Shown: positions 47,579-55,728 of the stretch, piece after piece
Layout of the letters: each line of letters opens with the position of its first letter
Position numbering within the stretch: position 1 is the first letter of the stretch
Assembly (NCBI RefSeq): GCF_002257645.1
Contig: NZ_NQMO01000001.1
Coordinates: 1,660,065 to 1,724,064, forward strand
DNA length: 64,000 bases
Source: Paenibacillus sp. XY044
GTDB taxonomy: Bacteria; Bacillota; Bacilli; Paenibacillales; Paenibacillaceae
Direction: 5' to 3'
The notes under the pieces: model-generated
What the model was told of the DNA's origin: nothing
Database searches by the model: none
The model's input: only the letters and a program-made list of their open reading frames with translations
Position numbers and translations under genes: made by a program

Positions 47579-48302
47579 TAGCACTATGTTAACGGAAGAG
47601 AAGAATACATTTCATATAATTAATAATATTAATAATATATAACATTAATTATAAAGAATTATGGGGAAAAGTTGTCCCGCTTCTGTAGGTTGATATCAAG
47701 AAGCTGTTTGAATGATCCTGAGTCGTATCCGCGTCCAATCGATGAAATTTATATTTCACGTATGATTAAACTTCGTAACCCTTCCCCGTGCATTCGCGTT
47801 GTTATAAAACACACATGCAAGCTGTTGCGGGAAGGAACCGGAGATTCGAGTCCGTTATACGAATGGATTACGTTTGTCCGTCACACGGATGCGTGGTCCG
47901 TCCCCTTATCCGGAACAGTCTTCTCAGAAGACTGTTCCGTCCGCGGAAAAGCTTCGTGATGTCCGAACGGCCGAACCGATATATCGTTTCGTGAAGGATG
48001 ATTATCTGTTTGTGTTGTACGGCAACGTTTCTGATCAGGTTATCACAGGTACCGTCCTGCAGCTCGTCAGCCAAGCGTGAATAGGGGCGGTGGGATTTTA
48101 GGAGCTATGCACCACTCTTGCCGGTTTGCCGCGTCCATTTGGCTGTCCTTAGTCCCCTTGAAGGGGGAAAATAGTCCAGTTTTGGTTTGTATCCCCATAT
48201 TCACTGCCCAATCCAGGCCGAATATAAGGTATATTGAGAGGAAGCGGATCCCATATCTTCGCAATTCTTGTCAGGACAGCCCCACAGTATCAGGCGGATG
48301 CC
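47579..48302. other. Long stretch without a recognisable gene
   Basis: The left part (47600-47660) is extremely AT-rich. Short open frames at 47672-48080 have no ribosome binding site and no family that I recognise. The segment after 47940 that ends YRFVKDDYLFVLYGN and on to 48080 reads a little like a real protein tail and may be a gene remnant. The one distinct structure is the 29-base palindrome at 47911. No clear promoter for the PrsW-nuclease gene was found. Confidence 0.5.
47911..47939. repeat. 29-base palindrome with 14-base perfect arms
   Basis: CGGAACAGTCTTCT (47911-47924) and its exact complement AGAAGACTGTTCCG (47926-47939) flank a single C. No T-run follows, so it is not a typical terminator. 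It may be an operator, a hairpin in a transcript, or a footprint of a mobile element. Confidence 0.7.
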
Positions 48303-50474
48303 ATGAAGGAGGAGATTGAAACGGATACGATCTGGAACATCCGAAACGGAATTAGGGATATCGCCGAAGGGATTTATCGATGGGTACAGGAAACGCTCCG
48401 GCGTCTACCCTGGCTCAAAACCTTATATACGATTTGGTGCTGGATATCCCTGCTATTTTTTATCCTGGGCCTGTTCCTGTACCGGGATTCACGCACGATG
48501 CTCGTTCAGTATTTATGGTCCTTTTATGTCATGCTGCAGTTCTGGTTTCTTTGCCGGAGCAAGACGTTTACCTGGAAGCAGGCGGCCATGTTTATGCTGA
48601 TGGGCATTTTCCTGGTCATCCCGGTCACGGCGCTGACGCTGCTCGCGGCTCACGGCTTGTTTGGCGGGAATACTCGGGACACTTGGTCCCAGGCCGTCCT
48701 GACGCCGATCTTCGAGGAAGTGTGGAAGCTGCTGCCGCTCGGCTTATTTCTGCTCTTTTCACGCCGCGCCTCTTCCATGAGCCTTACCGATTATACGCTT
48801 GCCGGGGCCGGGGCGGGCGTGGGCTTTCAATTGATGGAAGAGCTGACGCGCCGCTGGCTGAATTCCGGCATTATCGGGCGGACGTACGGTTACAGTGTGA
48901 CGATGCTTGGAGGGGAAACCATCCATTGGGATTTTTTGACGCTGTTCCCCGGACGGTTTGAAGAAAGCATCTTTCCGACCATTATGTCGGTCAGTCATCC
49001 CGTACATACCGGCATGGTCGCCCTGGGGCTAGGTTTGGCCGTGCGGTATCGGAAGCGGTTGAGCGCCGCCATCTTCATTCTGCCTGCACTGCTGCTTGTG
49101 TGGTCGATCATCGATCATGCCGCCTATAACGGGCAGGGATCCTTGCCGGACTGGTTTATGAAGATCAGCGACCTGACCGGCAGCGGATACCGGACGAAAG
49201 GCGTTTTCCTCCTGATGTTTACGATTGGGCTTATTCTGGATTACGTCTCGTTGAATCGCGTGAAAAGCCGGCTGCCGAGAATGGAGGGCGAAGGATGGAT
49301 CAACCCGGTGTCGGAGCTGTGGTATATGCTGGAGGCTCTTTTGACCCGCAGGGAACGACTCGCAAGCGTGATGTCCTGGACCCGGGAACGCAGGGAAATG
49401 GGCTTTTCTCTACTTTTCGGCAATCAGGAAGCCATTACGATCCAGGGTGACCTGCAGGCGAGGATGCTGAAGCATTTCCGTGCTGCCGCAGGCGTAACCG
49501 CGATCGTTCTCGTGGTCGCCGGGCTGGCGGGCTTCGCTGCTTATTTCCAGGCGCATGTTCATCCAGCCGATCCGGCATGCTTCTCGTGCATGTTCGATTC
49601 GCTGCAGAACTGGTGGGACCGCCTCGGTTTCTGGGAAAAGAGTGCCATCGTGCTCGGGGCATTTGCCTTGTCCTTGATGTTCGTCAGCTTCTGGCCCGCG
49701 CTTGGCATCGCCTTAACGGCAGCGAGTATTCCGGCGAGCGGCCACGAAATCGCCAAGGACATCCGCGATCCGAAGCGGATGCTTACCCCCGAGAACGTCA
49801 TCTCCACGCTGGTCGCGCTGGCGCTGAGCCGTGTTCCGTTCGGCAGGCTGGCCGAACGCTTCGGGAAGAAAGGCGCCAGCAGGCTGAAGGATTGGCTGGA
49901 GAAGCTGCTCAAACGGCGAAAGGAGCCGAAACCGGATCCTGAGCTGCCCAAGAGGCCGCATAAGCCGGATGGGGAGGATCCTCCGCCAAAGAAAGAGAAA
50001 GATCCCGAGGATCAGCCGCCGAAGAACGATGCAGACGATTACGTGCATTGGAGCAAAGCGAAGTACCGTGGGGTGGAGCTGTATGACAGCCGGAACGGGC
50101 CGCTTGGGGAGTTCGACGGCATTGACCTGGAGAGAGGCATATACTATGAGGCCAAATCGGCCAAGGGGTTGGACCGCATCCATCCGAAAACGGGCAAACC
50201 GCAGCAGACGCCGCAGGAGTTTACAGATAAGGCACTGTACAAAAAAACGAAGGTACGGATCAACAACCTGGAGAAGGCAGTCGGAACACGGCCGACGCCG
50301 GATGGAACGAAGGAAATCCCGACGCTGGAGCAAATCAAGGGAATCCGGCATTTCGAGTTTCAGCTGGACGGGGATTCACCGGCTCTGCGGGCGGCCGCGG
50401 AGAACAGCTTGAACAAGCTGCGCCAGGAGTTTCCGGATCATACATTCAACATTCGATTTGGGGTGGTGGAATAA
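48303..50474 (+). CDS. PrsW-like intramembrane metalloprotease fused to a PD-(D/E)XK-like nuclease toxin domain
   Basis: A 723-residue protein; the chosen start is ATG 48303 (a TTG at 48234 is also in frame). Residues about 30-320 form a polytopic domain with the PrsW/M82 motifs: EEVWK (Glu138-Glu139), FQLMEE (Glu179-Glu180) and HPVHTG (His232, His235). Two more hydrophobic segments follow (about 405-425 and 450-480). A segment like the pre-toxin region of polymorphic toxins comes next (TAASIPASGHEIAKD). A Pro/Lys/Asp-rich linker covers about 535-580. The C-terminal 140 residues have FDGID...YYEAKSAKG, the Asp...Glu-x-Lys pattern of restriction-endonuclease-fold toxins. The gene directly downstream starts one base after the stop, as immunity genes do. 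Inference: the membrane protease part holds, processes or releases the nuclease. No delivery-system gene is nearby. Confidence 0.8.
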   Translation: MKEEIETDTIWNIRNGIRDIAEGIYRWVQETLRRLPWLKTLYTIWCWISLLFFILGLFLYRDSRTMLVQYLWSFYVMLQFWFLCRSKTFTWKQAAMFMLMGIFLVIPVTALTLLAAHGLFGGNTRDTWSQAVLTPIFEEVWKLLPLGLFLLFSRRASSMSLTDYTLAGAGAGVGFQLMEELTRRWLNSGIIGRTYGYSVTMLGGETIHWDFLTLFPGRFEESIFPTIMSVSHPVHTGMVALGLGLAVRYRKRLSAAIFILPALLLVWSIIDHAAYNGQGSLPDWFMKISDLTGSGYRTKGVFLLMFTIGLILDYVSLNRVKSRLPRMEGEGWINPVSELWYMLEALLTRRERLASVMSWTRERREMGFSLLFGNQEAITIQGDLQARMLKHFRAAAGVTAIVLVVAGLAGFAAYFQAHVHPADPACFSCMFDSLQNWWDRLGFWEKSAIVLGAFALSLMFVSFWPALGIALTAASIPASGHEIAKDIRDPKRMLTPENVISTLVALALSRVPFGRLAERFGKKGASRLKDWLEKLLKRRKEPKPDPELPKRPHKPDGEDPPPKKEKDPEDQPPKNDADDYVHWSKAKYRGVELYDSRNGPLGEFDGIDLERGIYYEAKSAKGLDRIHPKTGKPQQTPQEFTDKALYKKTKVRINNLEKAVGTRPTPDGTKEIPTLEQIKGIRHFEFQLDGDSPALRAAAENSLNKLRQEFPDHTFNIRFGVVE

Positions 50475-50475
50475 C

Positions 50476-50805
50476 ATGTCGATTAGCGCAATTATCGTGG
50501 ACCCGGAGGACGAGTTTGAACGTTCGTTTATGCTTCCGGTGGCGACGGAATCCTTTTTCCAGAAATATTGGGTTCCGGCGGTGGAAGAGCTGAATTTGCA
50601 GTGGACTTCGCTTTTTCAGTATGGTACGGACGTAGAGTCGGAGGACATCCCGGCTATCTTAGGAGAAGTGTCCCAGCTCAAGGAATGGGCCCGCACCCAC
50701 GTGCATGGGGACGACCTCGACCACATGTTACGCAGACTGGAGCTGCTGGAGACGGAACTGCCGAAAGCATATAGGCGCGGCGGTGTCGTCGTCTATATCG
50801 GTTAG
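50476..50805 (+). CDS. Putative immunity protein for the PrsW-nuclease
   Basis: A 109-residue, single-domain, soluble and acidic protein (runs such as DPEDEFE, VESEDIP, HGDDLDH). The start ATG 50476 lies one base after the nuclease stop, with GGGGTGGTGGA inside the end of that gene, so translation is coupled. I do not recognise the family; it is not clearly SMI1/KNR4. Size, charge, position and the terminator that follows fit a cognate inhibitor of the upstream nuclease. This is inference from context only. Confidence 0.7.
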   Translation: MSISAIIVDPEDEFERSFMLPVATESFFQKYWVPAVEELNLQWTSLFQYGTDVESEDIPAILGEVSQLKEWARTHVHGDDLDHMLRRLELLETELPKAYRRGGVVVYIG

Positions 50806-50853
50806 CTTCGGTGAACAAGAGATTATTTTAAAAATTCATATGAGGTGATTGCG

Positions 50854-50895
50854 ATCAAGTCCGGAGAACTCAGACACCGGGCTTGATTGTTTTTA
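50854..50895 (+). terminator. Terminator after the toxin-immunity pair
   Basis: ATCAAGTCCGG (50854-50864) pairs with CCGGGCTTGAT (50877-50887, one G-T pair), followed by TGTTTTT. It closes the two-gene unit and precedes the kinase gene. Confidence 0.8.
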
Positions 50896-50923
50896 TCCGG
50901 ACTTGGAGAGGAAGGGGAGCGGT

Positions 50924-51955
50924 GTGAAGCATCCTTATCGAATGGACGAAAAAGCATTTATGCATCACCTGAACGAAGCTTACGGGATCGCTGCCCGGAG
51001 GATTGATTTCATCCCTTATGGGGATTCGGCTTATTCTTACCGGGTAGATGGAGAAAACGGGACACGATACTACCTGAAACTGTTTGACCATAGCAATGAC
51101 AGCCACCGCCAAGGGATCATTCGCTGCTCCCGTTATCTGCCGCTTACCTGGGAATTGCACCAAACGGGCCGCTTTCGAGAGTTATCTTGTCCACACCGGA
51201 CTTTAAGCGGCGATTTTCTGCTTACCCTCTCCGATTGTACCGCAGCGCTGTTTCATTTTATCGAAGGAGAGACATGGGCTGAGGCCTACCCTTTCTCCAA
51301 ACAACAACTGGAGCGGGTTGGACGGCTGGCGGCGCGCATTCGGCAGTTGACCCCGTGGACATCGTCTTCCTGCCTATTGAGTGAAGCGTATGATATATCC
51401 TTTTCTGAAAATTTGATGGAATGCCTGCTGCTGCTTAAGTCTCCCCAGACCGGTGATAACTCCGCTCGCCATGTGCTTCGGGAACTTGTCATTCCGCAAC
51501 AAGCGCGCATCACCGAGCTGATGTATCAGATTACAGGGATTCGCGATTCTCTCATTTTTGATCCGGTTCCCAAAGTGCTATGCCATGGTGATCTGTGGGG
51601 AGGGAATTTGATGGAGACCCCTGACAGGCGGCTGTTCGTCCTGGACTGGGAGGCGGCCATTCTTGCACCCCCGGAGCTGGACATCGTGGGATATATCGGA
51701 GACGGACTGAGTCATTTCCTCTCTGCGTATGAGCAGGAGCTTGGGCAGCAGGTGGGGCTGAATCCGGATCTGCTGCGATTTTATGCCTACCGCCATCACT
51801 TGAGAAACCTGACCCATTGGTGCATGAATATTCTCCATCGCGACCTCGAGCCGGATCAGCTGGATAATGACCTTGAAATGGTCCGGCATCACTGCTTGAA
51901 CCGATTGGATACGGTAGAGGTTTCGCTGCGGGATGTGGCGGATAGAAATATTTAG
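50924..51955 (+). CDS. APH-fold phosphotransferase (aminoglycoside/homoserine-kinase-like)
   Basis: A 343-residue protein of the phosphotransferase enzyme family. It has YYLKLFDH (the ATP-binding Lys), the catalytic loop LCHGDLWGGNLM (Asp as base) and LDWEAAILAPPELD, equivalent to the DFG segment. The start is taken at GTG 50924 behind GGAGAGGAAGGGGAG; the open frame extends upstream through the terminator, which argues against an earlier start. The substrate is unknown: members phosphorylate aminoglycosides, choline, homoserine or fructosamine. It is monocistronic, with no resistance context. Confidence 0.85.
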   Translation: MKHPYRMDEKAFMHHLNEAYGIAARRIDFIPYGDSAYSYRVDGENGTRYYLKLFDHSNDSHRQGIIRCSRYLPLTWELHQTGRFRELSCPHRTLSGDFLLTLSDCTAALFHFIEGETWAEAYPFSKQQLERVGRLAARIRQLTPWTSSSCLLSEAYDISFSENLMECLLLLKSPQTGDNSARHVLRELVIPQQARITELMYQITGIRDSLIFDPVPKVLCHGDLWGGNLMETPDRRLFVLDWEAAILAPPELDIVGYIGDGLSHFLSAYEQELGQQVGLNPDLLRFYAYRHHLRNLTHWCMNILHRDLEPDQLDNDLEMVRHHCLNRLDTVEVSLRDVADRNI

Positions 51956-52168
51956 GGGCAGGCTGTTATTTTTATAGCGAAAACATGCGAAAATCACAGC
52001 TACGGCAAGAAATTAATAGATTACCGCCATTGTAAGCGTTGACATGATGTTCTTTCGAATTTTTTTACACCGATCTCGAAAGGTTTGCTTCTTTACAGCA
52101 GGCGTCCGGAAGGAGTAAGATTTCATTCGTAATCGAGAACTTGTGAACCTGATACGTAATACTCCTTG

Positions 52169-52318
52169 ATCGCTGAATTCTGGAATCAGGAGCGGGGGAA
52201 CCAAAGGGAGGAAGCAAAGCTTCGTCCCAGGGGTGAATCACTTGATGTTCAATTATTGAGTGTAGGGATACTTTCAGTCCCGAATCCGACAGCTAACCTC
52301 GTAAGCGTGATGAAAGAG
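52169..52318 (+). ncRNA. Cyclic di-AMP riboswitch (ydaO-yuaA class)
   Basis: The stretch shows the conserved core of this class in order: CGCTGAATTCTGGAATCAGG, AGCGGGGGAACC, GGGGTGAATC, a central hairpin, CCGAATCCGACAGCTAACCTC and GTAAGCGT, with ends that can form P1. It precedes a strong terminator and a KimA-type potassium importer, the usual target. Known members turn expression off when c-di-AMP is high. The rest of the 506-base gap (51956-52168) holds a possible -35 TTGACA at 52039 but no convincing -10. Confidence 0.92.
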
Positions 52319-52335
52319 GGTTTTGTCGTGCGCGT

Positions 52336-52376
52336 AAAAAAGCCACGGGAAAGTCCAACTTTCCTGTGGCTTTTTT
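52336..52376 (+). terminator. Riboswitch expression-platform terminator
   Basis: AAAAAAGCCACGGGAAAG pairs almost perfectly with CTTTCCTGTGGCTTTTTT around a five-base loop, directly after the c-di-AMP aptamer and about 85 bases before kimA. Ligand binding presumably favours this hairpin. Confidence 0.92.
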
Positions 52377-52461
52377 GTTGTGCACAAAAAGGGTTGAGCA
52401 TGTCGAAAAACGGGTACCTCATGAATCATTCAACTCTAACACTGGCGGTGACTAACATTCC

Positions 52462-54285
52462 ATGGCAGCCTTGAAAAGACTTCTGATCGGACGTCCGCTG
52501 AAGTCCACTGAATTGGGAGAACAAAAACTGAATAAGAAAAAAGCTTTGGCCATTCTATCCTCCGATGCGTTATCGTCCGTAGCTTACGGGCCTGAGCAAA
52601 TTTTACTGGTCCTGATCACGGTCAGCACGGCGGCGTTCTGGTATTCGATACCGATCGGAATCGGCGTACTCATTTTATTGTCGGCACTCATTCTGTCCTA
52701 TCGGCAGATCATCTTTGCATATCCCCATGGTGGTGGGGCATACGTCGTCTCCAAGCAAAATTTGGGGGTTTATTCCGGACTGGTGGCCGGCGGTTCGCTG
52801 CTGGTAGATTATATTCTGACCGTTGCGGTCAGCGTTTCGGCGGGCACGGATGCGCTGACTTCTGCGTTCCCGGTACTGCATGAGCATACCGTGGCAATTG
52901 CCGTTACCTTCGTCATCCTCATTACGCTGCTGAATTTGCGGGGCGTGACCGAGTCGGCCTCCATCCTGGCTTATCCGGTGTATCTGTTCGCCTTTGCACT
53001 GTTCATTCTGATCGGGGTGGGAATGTACAACATTGTGACCGGCCACGTGTCGCCGCATCTGCATACACCGGTCGGGACGCCGGTTGCGGGGATCAGCCTG
53101 TTCTTGCTCTTAAAAGCCTTTGCCTCGGGCAGCTCAGCCCTGACCGGGGTCGAAGCGATTTCGAACGCCATCCCGAACTTTAAGGATCCAGGCCCGAACA
53201 ATGCGGCCAAAACCTTGATGGCAATGGGCATCCTGCTGGCCGTGCTCTTCTCGGGCATCGTATTTCTTGCTTATTATTTGGGGATATCCCCAAATGCCCA
53301 GGAAACGGTCGTTTCCCAGATTGCCAATCAGACGTTCGGCCGGAATTTTATGTACTTTTTCATTCAGGGCACGACGGCTTTGATCTTGATCTTGGCAGCC
53401 AATACCGGATATTCCGCGTTTCCGCTGCTTGCGGTCAATTTAGCCAAGGACCGGTTTATTCCCCGGATGTTCACCGTCCGCGGCGACCGTTTGGGGTATT
53501 CGAACGGAATCATCATCCTTGGGTTGCTATCCATCGTGCTAATTGTCGCCTTCCACGGGCAGACGGAGCATCTGATCCCGCTGTACGCGGTCGGGGTGTT
53601 CATCCCCTTCACGCTTTCCCAAACCGGGATGATGGTCAAGTGGATCCGGGAAAAGCCACAGGGTTGGTTGACAAAGCTCGTCATCAATACGATCGGCGCG
53701 CTGATCAGCTTCACGGTGTCGGTCATGTTCTTTGTAACGAAGTTTGCGCAGATCTGGCCGGTACTGATCTTTTTGCCGCTGATCGTGTATCTGTTCCACC
53801 GGATCAAGAAGCATTATGAAGCGGTTGGTGAGCAGCTGCGGCTGTCGACATGCGAGCCGGCGTTACCGATCGAAGGCAATGTGATCATTCTTCCTGTTTC
53901 GGGTATTACGCATGTCGTGGAGCATTCCCTCAATTATGCGCAGTCGCTTGCGGCTGAACAGATCATTGCGGTATATATTCCGTTTGAACGGGAGGAAGAG
54001 AACCGGTTTGAAGAAAAATGGCATAAATGGCGGCCTGACGTGCGCCTTGTGACGCTTCATTCTCCTTACCGGAGCATTATTCATCCGCTCAGCAAATTTA
54101 TCGATACGGTACACCGGAAAGCCAGCGAATCCAATTACCAGGTAACGGTCATCATTCCTCAGTTTATTCCGAAGCGGAGCTGGCAAAATCTGCTGCACAA
54201 CCAGACCAGCTTGATGATCCGGACGTATCTCTTGTTCCGCAAAGACGTCGTTGTGACGACGGTTCCGTATCATTTGAAAAAATAG
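52462..54285 (+). CDS. kimA: KimA-type high-affinity potassium importer
   Basis: A 607-residue APC-superfamily transporter with about twelve membrane helices and a cytoplasmic C-terminal domain (about 450-607). Family marks are SSDALSSVAYGPEQILL near residue 35, YPHGGGAYVVSKQNLG near 90, and GSSALTGVEAISNAIPNFK near 220. The start ATG 52462 follows GGCGGTGA. B. subtilis KimA (formerly YdaO) imports K+ and is inhibited by c-di-AMP both through its riboswitch and directly. The same riboswitch stands here, so the assignment is firm. Confidence 0.95.
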   Translation: MAALKRLLIGRPLKSTELGEQKLNKKKALAILSSDALSSVAYGPEQILLVLITVSTAAFWYSIPIGIGVLILLSALILSYRQIIFAYPHGGGAYVVSKQNLGVYSGLVAGGSLLVDYILTVAVSVSAGTDALTSAFPVLHEHTVAIAVTFVILITLLNLRGVTESASILAYPVYLFAFALFILIGVGMYNIVTGHVSPHLHTPVGTPVAGISLFLLLKAFASGSSALTGVEAISNAIPNFKDPGPNNAAKTLMAMGILLAVLFSGIVFLAYYLGISPNAQETVVSQIANQTFGRNFMYFFIQGTTALILILAANTGYSAFPLLAVNLAKDRFIPRMFTVRGDRLGYSNGIIILGLLSIVLIVAFHGQTEHLIPLYAVGVFIPFTLSQTGMMVKWIREKPQGWLTKLVINTIGALISFTVSVMFFVTKFAQIWPVLIFLPLIVYLFHRIKKHYEAVGEQLRLSTCEPALPIEGNVIILPVSGITHVVEHSLNYAQSLAAEQIIAVYIPFEREEENRFEEKWHKWRPDVRLVTLHSPYRSIIHPLSKFIDTVHRKASESNYQVTVIIPQFIPKRSWQNLLHNQTSLMIRTYLLFRKDVVVTTVPYHLKK

Positions 54286-54314
54286 CAAGGCAGCTGGTTC
54301 AAACCATTCATCAT

Positions 54315-54349
54315 AGGATCACGGCATATGTGCCGGCGGTCCTTTTTTT
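54315..54349 (+). terminator. Terminator after kimA
   Basis: AGGATCACGGC and GCCGGCGGTCCT form an imperfect stem around ATATGT, followed by seven Ts. Confidence 0.75.
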
Positions 54350-54526
54350 GTGTGAAAGGAGCGGATATATATGAAGGAAGAATGGATAGGATACGCCGCG
54401 GAAGCTGTCAAACCAGGTATTGTCTCATGAATTGACGCCAAAAATTTCAAGTGCTAAGCTATTAAGCAAAATGAGAGCGCCTGTGCAGGCCATCTCTTTC
54501 ATATTGATTTCCAAAGGGGAGAACAC

Positions 54527-55537
54527 ATGGAAGGCAGGAAAGTAACGCTCAGGGACATTGCGGTCAAAGCCGGGCTATCCGTAAACACCATCTCAAGAGC
54601 ATTAAAAGATAAAGAAGACATCGCACCTTCGACCCGGCAAATGATTAAAGAACTGGCCAAGGAAATGGGGTATGTCGGAAACGCGCTAGCTGGTTCTCTC
54701 CGATCAGGCCTGACCAAAACCATTGCGGTCATCGTCAGCGATGTAGCCAACCCGCATTTCGGCATTATGGTTAAGGAGATTGAGAAAACCGCTCGGAAAC
54801 ACCATTACACGATTTTCGTCATCAATACGGAAGACGATTATGAAATGGAAGAGCGGGCGATTTATACGGCCATCGGCAAAAACGTGGATGCCATTATCAT
54901 TTGTCCTTCTCAGCGCGGGGTAGACAACATCCGCTTTTTGCAGAAGAACGGGGTTCCGTTCGTGCTGATCGGAAGAAGGTTTAAGGATGAGCCTGATTTT
55001 GATTATGTGATCTGTGATGATGAAAAGGGAGGTTACCTGGCAACGAAGCATCTGATCGAACACGGCCACGAAAGGGTTTTGTTTCTCAACGGGCCGATCC
55101 GGATATCCAGTGCCCAGGAACGACTCGAAGGCTATCGGCGAGCGCACCAGGAAGCGGGACTCCCGGTACATGAGGATCTTATTATAGAAGTTGGAGCCTC
55201 GGCCGGAGATACCCGAATGGTCGTCAAGCAGCTGATCGAACAGAAGGCTCAATTTACAGGCGTCTTTGCCTTTAATGATGTCATCGCATGGGAAGCGGCC
55301 TATGTTATGCAAAAGTACGGCTATCGCGTGCCGGAAGACTATGCGGTGATCGGCTTTGACAATATTCAGTCACGTCTCTTTATTCCTTTTCAGCTGTCGT
55401 CCGTAAGCAACTCCAAGGGGAGAATGTCCAAAAGGGCCGTTGATATCGTATTGCATAAAATCAATCACCCCAGCTCGCAAGAAAAATTCCATGAAGTCAT
55501 CGACACCAAGCTGGTGTTAAGAGGCAGCACCCTGTAA
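54527..55537 (+). CDS. LacI-family transcriptional regulator
   Basis: A 336-residue protein. The N-terminal helix-turn-helix and hinge read VTLRDIAVKAGLSVNTISRAL...ALAGSLRSG. The rest is a periplasmic-binding-type ligand domain (IAVIVSDVANPHFG, NGPIRISSAQERLEGY, FDNIQSRLF). The start ATG 54527 follows AAAGGGGAG. A 16-base operator of the LacI type lies at 55666, just after the -10 of the next operon. The regulator therefore probably represses the downstream dehydrogenase/GH127 genes until an arabinose-type ligand binds. Confidence 0.93.
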   Translation: MEGRKVTLRDIAVKAGLSVNTISRALKDKEDIAPSTRQMIKELAKEMGYVGNALAGSLRSGLTKTIAVIVSDVANPHFGIMVKEIEKTARKHHYTIFVINTEDDYEMEERAIYTAIGKNVDAIIICPSQRGVDNIRFLQKNGVPFVLIGRRFKDEPDFDYVICDDEKGGYLATKHLIEHGHERVLFLNGPIRISSAQERLEGYRRAHQEAGLPVHEDLIIEVGASAGDTRMVVKQLIEQKAQFTGVFAFNDVIAWEAAYVMQKYGYRVPEDYAVIGFDNIQSRLFIPFQLSSVSNSKGRMSKRAVDIVLHKINHPSSQEKFHEVIDTKLVLRGSTL

Positions 55538-55549
55538 TCGCTGAAACAG

Positions 55550-55591
55550 CGTGAAGCGGTCGTTATTCGCGTAAAGATCTGCCGCTTCACG
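55550..55591 (+). terminator. Stem-loop after the LacI gene
   Basis: CGTGAAGCGG (55550-55559) and CCGCTTCACG (55582-55591) are perfect ten-base arms around a 22-base loop. No T-run follows, so it is terminator-like only. Confidence 0.45.
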
Positions 55592-55630
55592 TTCGATGAA
55601 GCAACATTCCCATGATTTGCAAACAAACGA

Positions 55631-55681
55631 TTGACAGCGGCACGCACCGGTGTTATTTTATCAGTACATTAACGTTAATGT
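55631..55681 (+). promoter_or_regulatory. Sigma-A promoter with LacI-type operator
   Basis: TTGACA (55631-55636), a 17-base spacer and TATTTT (55654-55659) are followed by the perfect palindrome ACATTAACGTTAATGT (55666-55681) with the central CG step typical of LacI operators. The position over the transcription start fits repression. Confidence 0.85.
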
Positions 55682-55728
55682 TATCGATTAAGGCATGCCG
55701 AATCCTATTTTGAGAGTGGGGGAAAGGA

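Noticed and set aside
47672-48080. Three overlapping short + frames around the 29-base palindrome
   Set aside because: There is no ribosome binding site and no recognisable domain; the last part may be a gene remnant but cannot be supported.
52166-52474. 102-residue + frame across the c-di-AMP riboswitch
   Set aside because: The sequence is explained by a conserved RNA and its terminator, not by protein.
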